From: Metabacillus sp. KUDC1714
GTDB lineage: Bacteria > Bacillota > Bacilli > Bacillales > Bacillaceae
NCBI RefSeq assembly: GCF_014217835.1
Contig: NZ_CP055263.1
Coordinates: forward strand, 5,273,501-5,337,500
DNA: 64,000 bases
Direction: 5' to 3'
Position 1 is the stretch's first letter. Each line of letters starts with the position of its first letter. A program made the position numbers and the translations under genes. Under the pieces are notes generated by a model. The model was not told the origin of the DNA and ran no database searches. It worked only from the letters and a program-made list of their open reading frames with translations. Shown piece by piece: positions 24,230 through 32,553 of this stretch.

Positions 24230-25204
24230 TTATTTAATAGAAGTAATTGGTTTATATCCGGCAACTTGATAAATTTTTTCCGTTAGCCTTACCACTTCTT
24301 TTGCGAAATCTCCTGGTACCATTACATCATGAACCCCTAGAATTGAATCGATAAAACTCTTATCTGAATTTGTCGTTTGTTGAGGTAGTTTAGGGATTAT
24401 TGGTTCTTTTCCTAACTGACGAAGAACCATCTTTCCATTATCATAAAAAATCGCTCCCTTTTCCCCACAAAAAACATATGTTTCATGCCAACATGGAGCA
24501 TTCCCCACAATATTTAGCCCTGCAACAACATTATTTTCAAAACGAATCGATGTAAATGAATCTTGCTCTACTGTGGTATGATGCTGCTCCAGTTTTGATT
24601 CAACCTCGATTGGTTTTAATCCAGTGGTCCATAAAAGCACATCAATAATATGACTCCCAGAATCCATGAGCATACCGCCCCCAGATAACGAAGGATTTTG
24701 CCTCCACGTTCCAACGGTTAAATGTTTCCAATCCTGATATAAAGAAGCAGTTACAGATGTAAGATTTCCAATTTCATCGTTTGAAATCGCTTCACGAATG
24801 TAAAGAAATGCTGGTTCAAAATGTCTTTGATAAGATACTTGCAGTACTTTGTTCGCTTTTTTTGCCATGTCGATTAGTTGTTCTGCCTCTTCTAGCGAAC
24901 AAGCCATCGGTTTTTCAATCAAAACATGACAATTATGGTTAATTGCATCTACCACTTGTTGAAAATGTAGGGTATGTGGTGAACAAATTAATACCGCATC
25001 CAGTGGGATGTTTTCTAGCATGTCAAGATGATCATCAAAGCTAGTGATATTTTCAAGGTTATACCTATTAATTAATGTATCTCTGTTAATAGAATTTGGA
25101 TCAGCGACTGCTACAATCGTAGCATTCTCTAATTCTGCCAATTGACTTACATGCAAATGTGAAATACCACCCGTGCCTATTAAACCAACTCTAACCTTTT
25201 CCAT
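24230..25204 (-). CDS. Gfo/Idh/MocA family sugar oxidoreductase (2), His-type
   Basis: 324 aa, shorter than its neighbours. The Rossmann motif is VGLIGTGGISHLH, the catalytic Lys lies in LIEKPMACS, and the second motif MDSGSHIIDVLLW has the canonical catalytic His and Asp. The C-terminal beta-sheet is trimmed compared with oxidoreductase 3. It lies 69 nt before oxidoreductase 1 and 62 nt after oxidoreductase 3. Canonical active-site residues argue for an active NAD(P)-dependent dehydrogenase; which hydroxyl it oxidises is not visible. Confidence 0.88.
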   Translation of the reverse strand: MEKVRVGLIGTGGISHLHVSQLAELENATIVAVADPNSINRDTLINRYNLENITSFDDHLDMLENIPLDAVLICSPHTLHFQQVVDAINHNCHVLIEKPMACSLEEAEQLIDMAKKANKVLQVSYQRHFEPAFLYIREAISNDEIGNLTSVTASLYQDWKHLTVGTWRQNPSLSGGGMLMDSGSHIIDVLLWTTGLKPIEVESKLEQHHTTVEQDSFTSIRFENNVVAGLNIVGNAPCWHETYVFCGEKGAIFYDNGKMVLRQLGKEPIIPKLPQQTTNSDKSFIDSILGVHDVMVPGDFAKEVVRLTEKIYQVAGYKPITSIK

Positions 25205-25266
25205 TTATATCCCTGCTTTCATAAATGGTTGCTTGATTTTTAATAATAGTTTTTCAGTAAAGAGCG

Positions 25267-26376
25267 TTACTTATTTGAAACAAGACTAGATTGTTCTTCA
25301 AAATAAACAGCTTTCCCTGTTTTTGCAGATTCATAGATTGCTTCTAAGATTTGTGTAACGACAAATGCCTGCTCTGGTTTTACAACAGGTTCTGTGTCGT
25401 TAATGATATTATCAATCCATAGACGGGCTTCTAAATCGGCATCAGATTCTGATTTCCCATCGTAAAATGCTACCCCGCCTGCTCCAAGTTCAACCTTGTT
25501 CGTATAAAGTTTTCCAAAGTCTTCGCCGTTTATTCTTAATCCATCCTTCATATCAGCTCCGCCTTCTGTACCACTAAGTGAACATTTTGCTTCATCAACA
25601 TCCAATGAGTTCAATGCCCAGCTTGATTCTAATACGATTGTTGCGCCATTTTCCATCGTAATAAAACCAAATGCAGAATCTTCTACTGTGAATTTTTCAG
25701 GATCCCATGGTCCCCATGCATTTGCAGCATCCTTCTTCTGACTTAATTTATGGTAAGTTGTCCCCAAAACAGATTTTGGCTTATAGTTATTCATCATCCA
25801 CAATGTTAAGTCAAGCGCATGTGTACCAATATCGATTAATGGTCCTCCTCCTTGCTTTTCTTCATCAAGAAAAACTCCCCATGTTGGGACAGCACGACGA
25901 CGAATCGCGTGTGCTTTTGCATAATAAACCTCTCCAAGGTCACCACGTTCACATAGTTTATGTAAATGTTGGCTATCTGGACGGAAACGATTATTATAGC
26001 CAATCGTTAATTTCTTACCAGATCTTTTCGCAGCCTCTAACATTTGACGGGCTTCTGCTGACGTCTTTGCCATAGGTTTTTCACACATAACATGCTTACT
26101 TGCATCCAGTGCTGCAATTGAAATTTCCGCGTGTGAATCGTTTGGTGTAAGCACATGCACAACTTCAATTTCTTCGTTCTGAAGTAACTCTCGAAAATCT
26201 TCATAAACCTTAGCATTTTCAACTCCGTACTCGGCTGCTGCTTTTTCTGCTCTTTCGATTAACACGTCACAAAATGCAACCAATTCTACGTTTTTTAGTT
26301 TTGATAAACTTGGTAAATGTTTCCCATTTGCAATACCACCACAACCAATAATTGCTACTTTTACTTTACTAGACAT
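25267..26376 (-). CDS. Gfo/Idh/MocA family sugar oxidoreductase (3), His-type
   Basis: 369 aa from the ATG at 26376 (AGGAGGAAGAATT before it); an 84-nt longer frame runs into a repeat remnant and is rejected. Motifs: VAIIGCGGIANGKH (Rossmann), CEKPMAKTS (catalytic Lys), a HAIRRRAVPTWG loop resembling the RRR loop of oxidoreductase 1, and LIDIGTHALDLTLW with the canonical His and Asp. The RRR-loop type occurs among glycoside 3-dehydrogenases, so 3-keto-glycoside chemistry is a fair inference. It sits just after the TIM-barrel gene. Confidence 0.9.
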   Translation of the reverse strand: MSSKVKVAIIGCGGIANGKHLPSLSKLKNVELVAFCDVLIERAEKAAAEYGVENAKVYEDFRELLQNEEIEVVHVLTPNDSHAEISIAALDASKHVMCEKPMAKTSAEARQMLEAAKRSGKKLTIGYNNRFRPDSQHLHKLCERGDLGEVYYAKAHAIRRRAVPTWGVFLDEEKQGGGPLIDIGTHALDLTLWMMNNYKPKSVLGTTYHKLSQKKDAANAWGPWDPEKFTVEDSAFGFITMENGATIVLESSWALNSLDVDEAKCSLSGTEGGADMKDGLRINGEDFGKLYTNKVELGAGGVAFYDGKSESDADLEARLWIDNIINDTEPVVKPEQAFVVTQILEAIYESAKTGKAVYFEEQSSLVSNK

Positions 26377-26403
26377 AATTCTTCCTCCTATACCTTTTTT
26401 ATT

Positions 26404-26476
26404 ATTTAGACACTGCCAACTTGGTTGTTGATTTCCGCTACAGGCGTTCACTCCAATCAACAGTGAGCTTTAAAAG
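26404..26476. repeat. Internally deleted remnant of the MITE-like repeat
   Basis: TTGGTTGTTGATTTCCGCT followed by ACAGGCG and, shortly after, CCAATCAACAG and TTTAAAAGAGCC resemble the left centre and right end of the element at 20691-20930, with the GC-rich middle missing. TGTTGATT (26426-26433) pairs with AATCAACA (26455-26462). It lies inside the operon, between the TIM-barrel gene and oxidoreductase 3. Confidence 0.5.
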
Positions 26477-26481
26477 AGCCA

Positions 26482-27360
26482 TTATTTAAAATAAATTTCA
26501 AGATGTTCTTTTGCTTTTTGAATACCTTGTTGTTCTGCCTCTAAAGAGCCCCAATAACGATGATCTTCCAATTCAATACTGATTGGACCGGTGTATCCTA
26601 TCTTTTCTAAACGTACGGCAACTTTCCCCCAGTTTACATCCCCTTGTCCTGGAATCGTATAACGCCATGGACCTTCAGAAAAATCATATTTAGAACCAAA
26701 AGTAGCTTGAATGACACCGCATTCATATTGCTCATCGTGTAAAATTTCAGTATCTTTCCCATGGCAGTAATTAACTCTATCGCCAAATTCAGACAACATT
26801 CTTAAATGATCAATTCCTAGTCGAACTAAGTGGGATGGATCATAGTTAATCCCGAAATGTTTTGAAGGAATAACATTGAACATAGCTCTAAGCATTTCAG
26901 GAGTACAGCCTAATGTTGGATAATATGGTGCTGGTCCTGGCCATCCTTCTAATGCTATATAAATACCATTTTCCTCGGCATGATTTACTATGCTAGGAAA
27001 CGTATCCTTCCAAATTTCAAAAGCTTCTTTGCGTGACATAGTGATATCTTCTGGGACAAGGCACATAAACATGACTTTGCCACCTAGACGAGAAATTTCT
27101 GTCATTTGATTTTTAAGCGCTTCTACAGCTTCTGCCCGAGTTTCCTCATCTTTACTTAATAGTTTCGTTTGACCAACTGCTCCAACACCATCAATTGATC
27201 CAACTTCAAGTCCATTTGCTTCAAAAATAGCTTTAACTTCTTCGTTATAATATGGTACATCTATCACATCGATCCCAATACTAGATGCCCAACTTGCAAC
27301 GGATTCCATGCCTCCTGCACCAATTTTTGGCGGGATTCTCATACCTATTTTCTTGTTCAT
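26482..27360 (-). CDS. Sugar phosphate isomerase/epimerase-like TIM-barrel enzyme (1)
   Basis: 292 aa, xylose-isomerase-like (AP endonuclease 2 type) barrel. Metal ligands can be followed strand by strand: Glu138 (IALEGWP), Asp174 (NYDPSH), His200 (NYCHGKD) and Glu263 (ISIELED). There is no phosphate-binding feature that fixes a substrate. Relatives include inosose dehydratase/isomerases, C4-epimerases of 3-keto-glycosides and beta-eliminating deglycosylases. Its place between the importer and three oxidoreductases suggests it acts on a keto-sugar intermediate. ATCTGGAGGTTGTTAAT precedes the ATG. Confidence 0.82.
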   Translation of the reverse strand: MNKKIGMRIPPKIGAGGMESVASWASSIGIDVIDVPYYNEEVKAIFEANGLEVGSIDGVGAVGQTKLLSKDEETRAEAVEALKNQMTEISRLGGKVMFMCLVPEDITMSRKEAFEIWKDTFPSIVNHAEENGIYIALEGWPGPAPYYPTLGCTPEMLRAMFNVIPSKHFGINYDPSHLVRLGIDHLRMLSEFGDRVNYCHGKDTEILHDEQYECGVIQATFGSKYDFSEGPWRYTIPGQGDVNWGKVAVRLEKIGYTGPISIELEDHRYWGSLEAEQQGIQKAKEHLEIYFK

Positions 27361-27396
27361 ATTAACAACCTCCAGATATAATATATTTCTATAAAA

Positions 27397-28230
27397 CTAT
27401 TTAATTCCACTAAATGTAATACCTTGAATAAATGTTTTTTGTAAAAAGAAGAATAATAAGATGATTGGTAATGTCATCATCGTTGAAACCGCCATCATTA
27501 ATCCCCACTCAGTACCCATTTGCGTTTGGAATTGCTGAAGTCCTAACGACAGTGTATATTGAGTTTCGTCAGTTAAATAGAGTAATGGACCAATAAAATC
27601 TGTCCAGCTGCCCATGAACTGGAATAATCCAACAGCAAGTACTGCCGGTTTTGCTAACGGAAGCATGATTTGCCAATAAATCCGAAACTCGCTCGCTCCG
27701 TCTATTTTGGCAGCATCTCTTAGCATATCTGGCAATCCTAAAAAGAACTGACGCAATAAGAAGATGTAAAATGGTACACCAAAAAATGCTGGTACAATTA
27801 AAGGTAAGCTAGTTCCAACCCAACCTATTTTGTTAAAGATTAAAAATAAGGGAATCATTGTTACCTGCCCTGGTATCATCATGACCGCAATGGTAATGAA
27901 AAAGATAACATTACGACCCTTCCATTCCAATTTTGCAAAACTGTATGCTACAAGAGGACAAGTAAGCACTACTCCAAGTGTACTTAACAGCGTAATAACT
28001 ACTGTATTATTTAGATAGGTAAAGAACGGTATATACTCCATTGCATCTAGATAATTTGACCACTGAAATGGCTTAGGCATCCATTCAGGCGGATAAGAAA
28101 ATACTTGTGTTATAGGTTTTAATGATGTTGATACCATCCATATAAATGGAATGATGAAGAAGAACGATGCAATAATTAAGCATATGTGAGATAAGGTTTT
28201 CTTTAATTTAAGTTTAGTTTTTGCATCCAT
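27397..28230 (-). CDS. CUT1 carbohydrate ABC importer, permease (MalG type)
   Basis: 277 aa from the ATG at 28230 (GAGAGGAGTCGTACGAC before it); the frame is open 57 nt further but overlaps the upstream gene. Six hydrophobic spans and the EAA-loop variant DAAKIDGASEFRIYWQIMLP, which docks on the ATPase, define it. The C-terminus FIQGITFSGIK is the usual MalG-type end reaching into the ATPase. It pairs with the MalF-type gene 16 nt upstream. Confidence 0.92.
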   Translation of the reverse strand: MDAKTKLKLKKTLSHICLIIASFFFIIPFIWMVSTSLKPITQVFSYPPEWMPKPFQWSNYLDAMEYIPFFTYLNNTVVITLLSTLGVVLTCPLVAYSFAKLEWKGRNVIFFITIAVMMIPGQVTMIPLFLIFNKIGWVGTSLPLIVPAFFGVPFYIFLLRQFFLGLPDMLRDAAKIDGASEFRIYWQIMLPLAKPAVLAVGLFQFMGSWTDFIGPLLYLTDETQYTLSLGLQQFQTQMGTEWGLMMAVSTMMTLPIILLFFFLQKTFIQGITFSGIK

Positions 28231-28246
28231 GTCGTACGACTCCTCT

Positions 28247-29188
28247 CTACTTCCCTTGGTAGTGAACCCAACGATTTGAAGTAACAAAGATTACAGCAGT
28301 TAGGGCCATGACAATGACAAATAGAATCCAAGCCATCGCTGAAGCGTACCCCATTTGGAAAAACTTAAACGCATTATCGTATAAGTGCATTACATAAAAC
28401 GTTAAGGAGTTTGCTGGAGTTCCCTGACCTTGGGTCATAGTGTACGGTAATGTAAACTGTTGAAATGCTCCAATAGCTCCCATTACTAGGTTAAAGAAAA
28501 TAACAGGAGTAAGTAACGGCAATGTGACATTGCGGGTTTTTTGCCACCAATTGGCGCCATCAACTTCTGCTGCTTCATAAAGTTCCTCTGGAATATCACC
28601 AAGTCCAGCAAGATAAATGATGACAGATTGACCAATTCCCCAAAGAGACATTAAAATAAGTGACGGCTTAGACCATATTTCACTCCCAAGCCAGTTTGGC
28701 CCCTGTATTCCAATCATATCTAGCATTCCATTTACGAGACCAAATCCTGGATTTAATAGCCACATCCATAGGACCGCTAAAGCAACATGTGGTACAAGCG
28801 TTGGTAAAAAGAAAATAGTCCGATAAATCGCCATTCCTTTTATTTTCATATTCAGCATCATTGCTAATGCAACACCGAATATAATACTCAATGGAACAAA
28901 TAAGACTGTAAAATAAATAGTATTGTAGATTGATTTCCAGAATAAGTCATCTTTAAAAAGTTCTTGGTAATTTTTAAGTCCAACGAATTCCCCCGGTTGT
29001 AAAATGCTATAGGTTGTGAAACTAAAATAAATCGAAGCGACAAGCGGAAAAGCAAAAAACACTACCAAACCTATGATCCAAGGTGAAGCAAATAGCCATC
29101 CGTGAAGATTTGAATTTGTAGAGTACTTCTTTTTCTTCTTTGCAACTATTGATTTTTGTACACCAGTACCTTTAGTTACTTCCGCCAT
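28247..29188 (-). CDS. CUT1 carbohydrate ABC importer, permease (MalF type)
   Basis: 313 aa, six spans after a basic cytoplasmic N-terminus (AKKKKKYSTNSNLHG). The EAA loop reads EAAEVDGANWWQKTRNVTLP. It has no large periplasmic P2 loop, as usual in Gram-positives. It follows the binding-protein gene by 85 nt and precedes the MalG-type permease. No ATPase gene lies in the cluster, so a shared MsmX-like ATPase from elsewhere is expected. Confidence 0.92.
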   Translation of the reverse strand: MAEVTKGTGVQKSIVAKKKKKYSTNSNLHGWLFASPWIIGLVVFFAFPLVASIYFSFTTYSILQPGEFVGLKNYQELFKDDLFWKSIYNTIYFTVLFVPLSIIFGVALAMMLNMKIKGMAIYRTIFFLPTLVPHVALAVLWMWLLNPGFGLVNGMLDMIGIQGPNWLGSEIWSKPSLILMSLWGIGQSVIIYLAGLGDIPEELYEAAEVDGANWWQKTRNVTLPLLTPVIFFNLVMGAIGAFQQFTLPYTMTQGQGTPANSLTFYVMHLYDNAFKFFQMGYASAMAWILFVIVMALTAVIFVTSNRWVHYQGK

Positions 29189-29273
29189 GTATAAATCCCC
29201 CTTTCAATATTTAAAGTATAGAGGGTGACTCAAAGTGTCCGATTCTTTAGTTTTGAGTCACCCTCTTAAAGAT

Positions 29274-30590
29274 TTATTTATACTTCTCGAGGGCCTTATT
29301 AATTGTTTCTGTAGCTTGATCTAAGTTTTCTTGCGCTGTACCATTTCCTCTGACTGTTTTTTCCCTTGCATCTACGATTTCATTCCACATCAATTGACCT
29401 TCAGGGATAACTGGTCTGCTATGAGAGTTTGGTAGGATATCGATAAATTGCTTTAACTTTTCGTTATCTCCACGGCCTAATTTCTCGTTCACAGCAGGGA
29501 TTACAGAAAGATCGCCAGGAAGTTCTGCAAAGTATACCTCTTGTCCTTCTTCAGTACCGAAGAACTTTACGAATTCCCAAGCTGCTTCCACATTCTTTGA
29601 TCCTTTTGGTATAACAATAGCGTGACCACCAGACCAAGTAGTGAAGTCAGTACCTGTAGGAGTAGGCATAGGTGTTACTCCATAATTCAAGTCTGGCTTA
29701 TATTTCTCAATAGCAGAGATTGTCCAGTTTCCATCCACTTTCATACTGATTTGTCCTGAAATGAACGGGTCCATTGCCCCAGATCCAGCAGAACTTTCAA
29801 ATCCGGCAATGTCCTCTACACCGAATTTTTGAGCAAGGCTAGCCATCCAAGTTAACGCTTCAACAACTTTAGGGTCATTTGCAGTTACTTCACCAGTTTC
29901 TTCATTGTAAAATTCTCCACCAAAGCTCCATCCCCAGCCATAAAGCCAACCTTGGCCATACCATGGAATAAAACCAATTTGTTTAAAGCGATTTCCTTCT
30001 TTTTTCGTTAACTTCTCAGCAGCTGCTTCCAACTCTTGAGTTGTTTTAGGTGGATTTTCTGGATCTAATCCAGCTTCCTTAAAGTGATCTTTATTATAGT
30101 AAAGCAAGCGTGAGTCCGTTGTATAAGGAAGTCCATATAATTTATCTTTGTAGTTCGCTTCCTTCCAAGCATATGGATAATAAAGATCCTCAGATACTCC
30201 GTCAGCTTCAGCCATATCAGTAATATCTGTTAATGCTTCCTGAGCCGCCCATGAACCGACCTTAAATCGGTCAAATAGCGCAACGTCAGGTGGATTGCCA
30301 CCAGCTACAGCAGTTAAAAGTTTTTGGTCTGCTCCTTCACTAGCTTCGGTATAGACCATTTTCACTTTAATTTCTGGATGTTTTTCTTCAAAGGCTGCAA
30401 CCATTTTTTTCAATGCCTGTAAACCAATATCAGTAGAGCCATGCCAGAAAGTTATTTCAGTTTGGCCTTTTGTCTCTCCACCACCATCATTACTACCTGA
30501 TTCCTTAGACGAACACCCCGCTAAAACTAAACTGAAAATAAGAAAAATCGTCATGAAGAAAATCCCAATTTTTTTACCCCGAATTTTCAC
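29274..30590 (-). CDS. Extracellular sugar-binding lipoprotein of the first ABC importer
   Basis: 438 aa from the GTG at 30590, chosen because AAAGGGGAGGGAAGTTTT lies before it; the frame is open to an ATG 66 nt upstream without a ribosome site. A basic start (KIRGKKIG), a hydrophobic stretch and the lipobox LVLAGCSS give a lipid-anchored outer-face protein. The family-1 solute-binding core starts at TEITFWHGSTD and has the ..YNKDHFKEAGLDPENPPKT.. ligand segment. First gene of the seven-gene operon 30590-23063. Confidence 0.92.
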   Translation of the reverse strand: MKIRGKKIGIFFMTIFLIFSLVLAGCSSKESGSNDGGGETKGQTEITFWHGSTDIGLQALKKMVAAFEEKHPEIKVKMVYTEASEGADQKLLTAVAGGNPPDVALFDRFKVGSWAAQEALTDITDMAEADGVSEDLYYPYAWKEANYKDKLYGLPYTTDSRLLYYNKDHFKEAGLDPENPPKTTQELEAAAEKLTKKEGNRFKQIGFIPWYGQGWLYGWGWSFGGEFYNEETGEVTANDPKVVEALTWMASLAQKFGVEDIAGFESSAGSGAMDPFISGQISMKVDGNWTISAIEKYKPDLNYGVTPMPTPTGTDFTTWSGGHAIVIPKGSKNVEAAWEFVKFFGTEEGQEVYFAELPGDLSVIPAVNEKLGRGDNEKLKQFIDILPNSHSRPVIPEGQLMWNEIVDAREKTVRGNGTAQENLDQATETINKALEKYK

Positions 30591-30743
30591 AAAACTTCCC
30601 TCCCCTTTAGTCTCTTCATTTTCATTTTTGGTTTTCCTTAAATGGTAAAAGTTCACAATCCCCCTTATACAACAACTTATATATGATAAATCAAACTATA
30701 AAAAGTTTGACCTTATCCAGAAGCAGTGGTTTTGACCGTTTTA

Positions 30744-30757
30744 TGAATACGCTTACA
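30744..30757 (-). promoter_or_regulatory. cre-like site in the leader of the first sugar operon
   Basis: TGAATACGCTTACA matches the CcpA operator consensus TGWAARCGYTWNCW with one mismatch (position 5). It lies about 190 nt downstream of the predicted transcription start, so it would act as a roadblock under catabolite repression. Confidence 0.5.
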
Positions 30758-30922
30758 AATAGGTTTAAAAAAAAATTAGAAAATTACGAATGAAGCCTCA
30801 AGCTTTGAAATAATCGCACTCAAATTATCGTGCATCAATTAATAGAATCAAAGTTTAACTAAGTAGAGATAAATCAATAAATGTAGTATGTATATACCCA
30901 AATTAAACTATTAACATATCAA

Positions 30923-30934
30923 TTGTTATAACAA
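30923..30934. promoter_or_regulatory. Palindromic operator candidate TTGTTATAACAA
   Basis: A perfect 12-bp palindrome, about 10-20 nt downstream of the predicted transcription start of the sugar operon. It shares TTGTTATA with the -10 regions of both this operon and the regulator gene. Confidence 0.55.
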
Positions 30935-30948
30935 CTATATTTTATAAA

Positions 30949-30981
30949 GTTATTATAACAATCTAAAAACACACATGTCAA
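30949..30981 (-). promoter_or_regulatory. Promoter of the first sugar operon with overlapping operator
   Basis: Minus strand TTGACA (30976-30981), 18-nt gap, TATAAT (30952-30957). The -10 is embedded in GTTATAATAAC (30949-30959), a near palindrome. The start codon is at 30590, so the leader is about 350 nt. The remaining 30591-31169 contains no gene; I see only AT-rich DNA besides these sites and the cre-like box. Confidence 0.75.
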
Positions 30982-31169
30982 CATTATTTTTTACTATTTA
31001 GACAATTAACTTACGGAAGAAAATCTAACGCTCTGCGAAGCTGAATTATAATACTGATTATTGTAAAAAATGCAAATAAATCAATACATAACTTATCATT
31101 GCATCTTTATTCTAAATACTGGGATAACAGCAAAAATAAGAAGCTATATTCAATAAATGAACATAACTT

Positions 31170-32345
31170 CTAGATTATTTTTGCATTTTTTATTTTGGAT
31201 TGAGTGGATCTACCTTTTATTATCTTAAATCCAACTTCAGAATGAATTGGTGTCATATCATTTTCTTGTATGTGGTTAATTAATATATCAACAGCATTAT
31301 AGCCCATTTTTTCTTCATCTTGAAAAACATGTGTGAAAAATGGTTCATCGATTAAATCTGTTGGAGAATCAAAGCAAGCAATAGAATAATCTTCTGGAAC
31401 CTTTTTACCTAATGATTCTAAAACTTCATAAAGTAAAACAGCTACCAAATATTCACTTGTTATGAAGGCTGTGATCTCTGGGTTATCCTCTATTAACTTA
31501 CATATATCATTTCTATCCTTATCATTAATTTTTAGCTTTTTTAAATTACTATTTGAACTATTTTTTAGTGTGCTCTTTATATCCAGTAGGATCGTATCTG
31601 GTTTAATTCTTACACCTTTTTCTGCTATAGCAACATGAAACCCCATTAGTCTATCTTCAAGAGAAGAAGTACCTCCTGTTGCAGGTGAAAGATAAGCAAT
31701 ATGCTCATGCCCAAGCTCTAACACATAGTTTGTTAGTTCAACAGCTGCCTGTTTGTTATTGATACAAACTGAGCTTGAAGGTATTCCTGTTAAATAGCGA
31801 TCGACTAAAACGAGTGGGTAATTTTCTATAACTAGCCTTAGTAATGCATTATTATAATGCTTTCCTGGTGAAGGACATATGATTAATCCATTTACGCCAA
31901 GGTTTACTAATGAGCTAATTGCTTTTTCTTCTAATTCAGGTATACCTAAAGTTTGTTTCATCACCATAGAAAAATTAAGTTTTGAACACCTTTTTTCAAT
32001 TGAATCAAGCAGCTTTGGGCCGTAATCATTACCAAACCCAGGAAGAATAAATCCCACTAAGTCCTGTTTAGAATTTGAATCTACTAAAAAAGGATTATTT
32101 ATATTGTCTACAGTTGAATTAATTGTAGCATTGTTTATATCAGAGACATAAGATCCTTTTCCCCGATAACGTTCGATGATATTTCTTTGTGCTAACATAT
32201 CTAACGCTTTTTTTGTCGTGATACGACTTACATTGAACTTTTCAGCAAGCTCATTTTCAGATGGGATTTTATCTCCCGTTTTCAAAATTCCATTTTTTAT
32301 ATCTTCTAATAGATCAAGGTATATTTTCTTATATAATTGGCTCAT
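31170..32345 (-). CDS. GntR-LacI hybrid (AraR-type) transcriptional regulator
   Basis: 391 aa from the ATG at 32345 (AAACAAGGAGTTCCG before it). The N-terminal winged helix of GntR type is LYKKIYLDLLEDIKNGILKT with PSENELAEKFNVSRITTKKAL. After a linker, residues from about 100 on form a LacI/GalR sugar-binding domain (LVGFILPGFGN, VNGLIICPSP, YPLVLVDRYL, HEHIAYLSP). This layout is that of AraR. It is transcribed separately from the sugar operon next to it and shares its operator motif, so it is probably an autoregulated repressor released by the imported sugar. Confidence 0.9.
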   Translation of the reverse strand: MSQLYKKIYLDLLEDIKNGILKTGDKIPSENELAEKFNVSRITTKKALDMLAQRNIIERYRGKGSYVSDINNATINSTVDNINNPFLVDSNSKQDLVGFILPGFGNDYGPKLLDSIEKRCSKLNFSMVMKQTLGIPELEEKAISSLVNLGVNGLIICPSPGKHYNNALLRLVIENYPLVLVDRYLTGIPSSSVCINNKQAAVELTNYVLELGHEHIAYLSPATGGTSSLEDRLMGFHVAIAEKGVRIKPDTILLDIKSTLKNSSNSNLKKLKINDKDRNDICKLIEDNPEITAFITSEYLVAVLLYEVLESLGKKVPEDYSIACFDSPTDLIDEPFFTHVFQDEEKMGYNAVDILINHIQENDMTPIHSEVGFKIIKGRSTQSKIKNAKII

Positions 32346-32376
32346 CGGAACTCCTTGTTTTACTTTAAGTTGATAT

Positions 32377-32409
32377 GTTAAATATAACAACTAAATCGTT
32401 TTTTGACAA
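32377..32409 (-). promoter_or_regulatory. Promoter/operator of the GntR-LacI regulator gene
   Basis: Minus strand TTGTCA (32404-32409), 17-nt gap, TATATT (32381-32386). The -10 lies inside TTGTTATATTTAAC, whose GTTA...TAAC halves match the operator at the sugar operon promoter. Confidence 0.65.
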
Positions 32410-32503
32410 CTATTCTAACTTCCTGTATAGATTATTTTCCTTAACAAGCACCTGCTCCTAGCACTTCAAAAAAATAGTTACCTAACTTATAATTTTCAAA
32501 ATA

Positions 32504-32548
32504 CGAAAAAAACTCGTGATTCGCACTTACGAATCACGAGCTTTTTTA
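32504..32548 (-). terminator. Bidirectional terminator after the GIY-YIG gene
   Basis: A perfect 11-bp stem CTCGTGATTCG (32513-32523) / CGAATCACGAG (32530-32540), loop CACTTA, with A7 before and CTTTTTT after. Confidence 0.9.
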
Positions 32549-32553
32549 ACTGC

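Noticed and set aside
23063-26376. Recent tandem duplication of one oxidoreductase gene
   Set aside because: The three proteins differ in length, substrate loop and catalytic His/Tyr; they are distinct family members.
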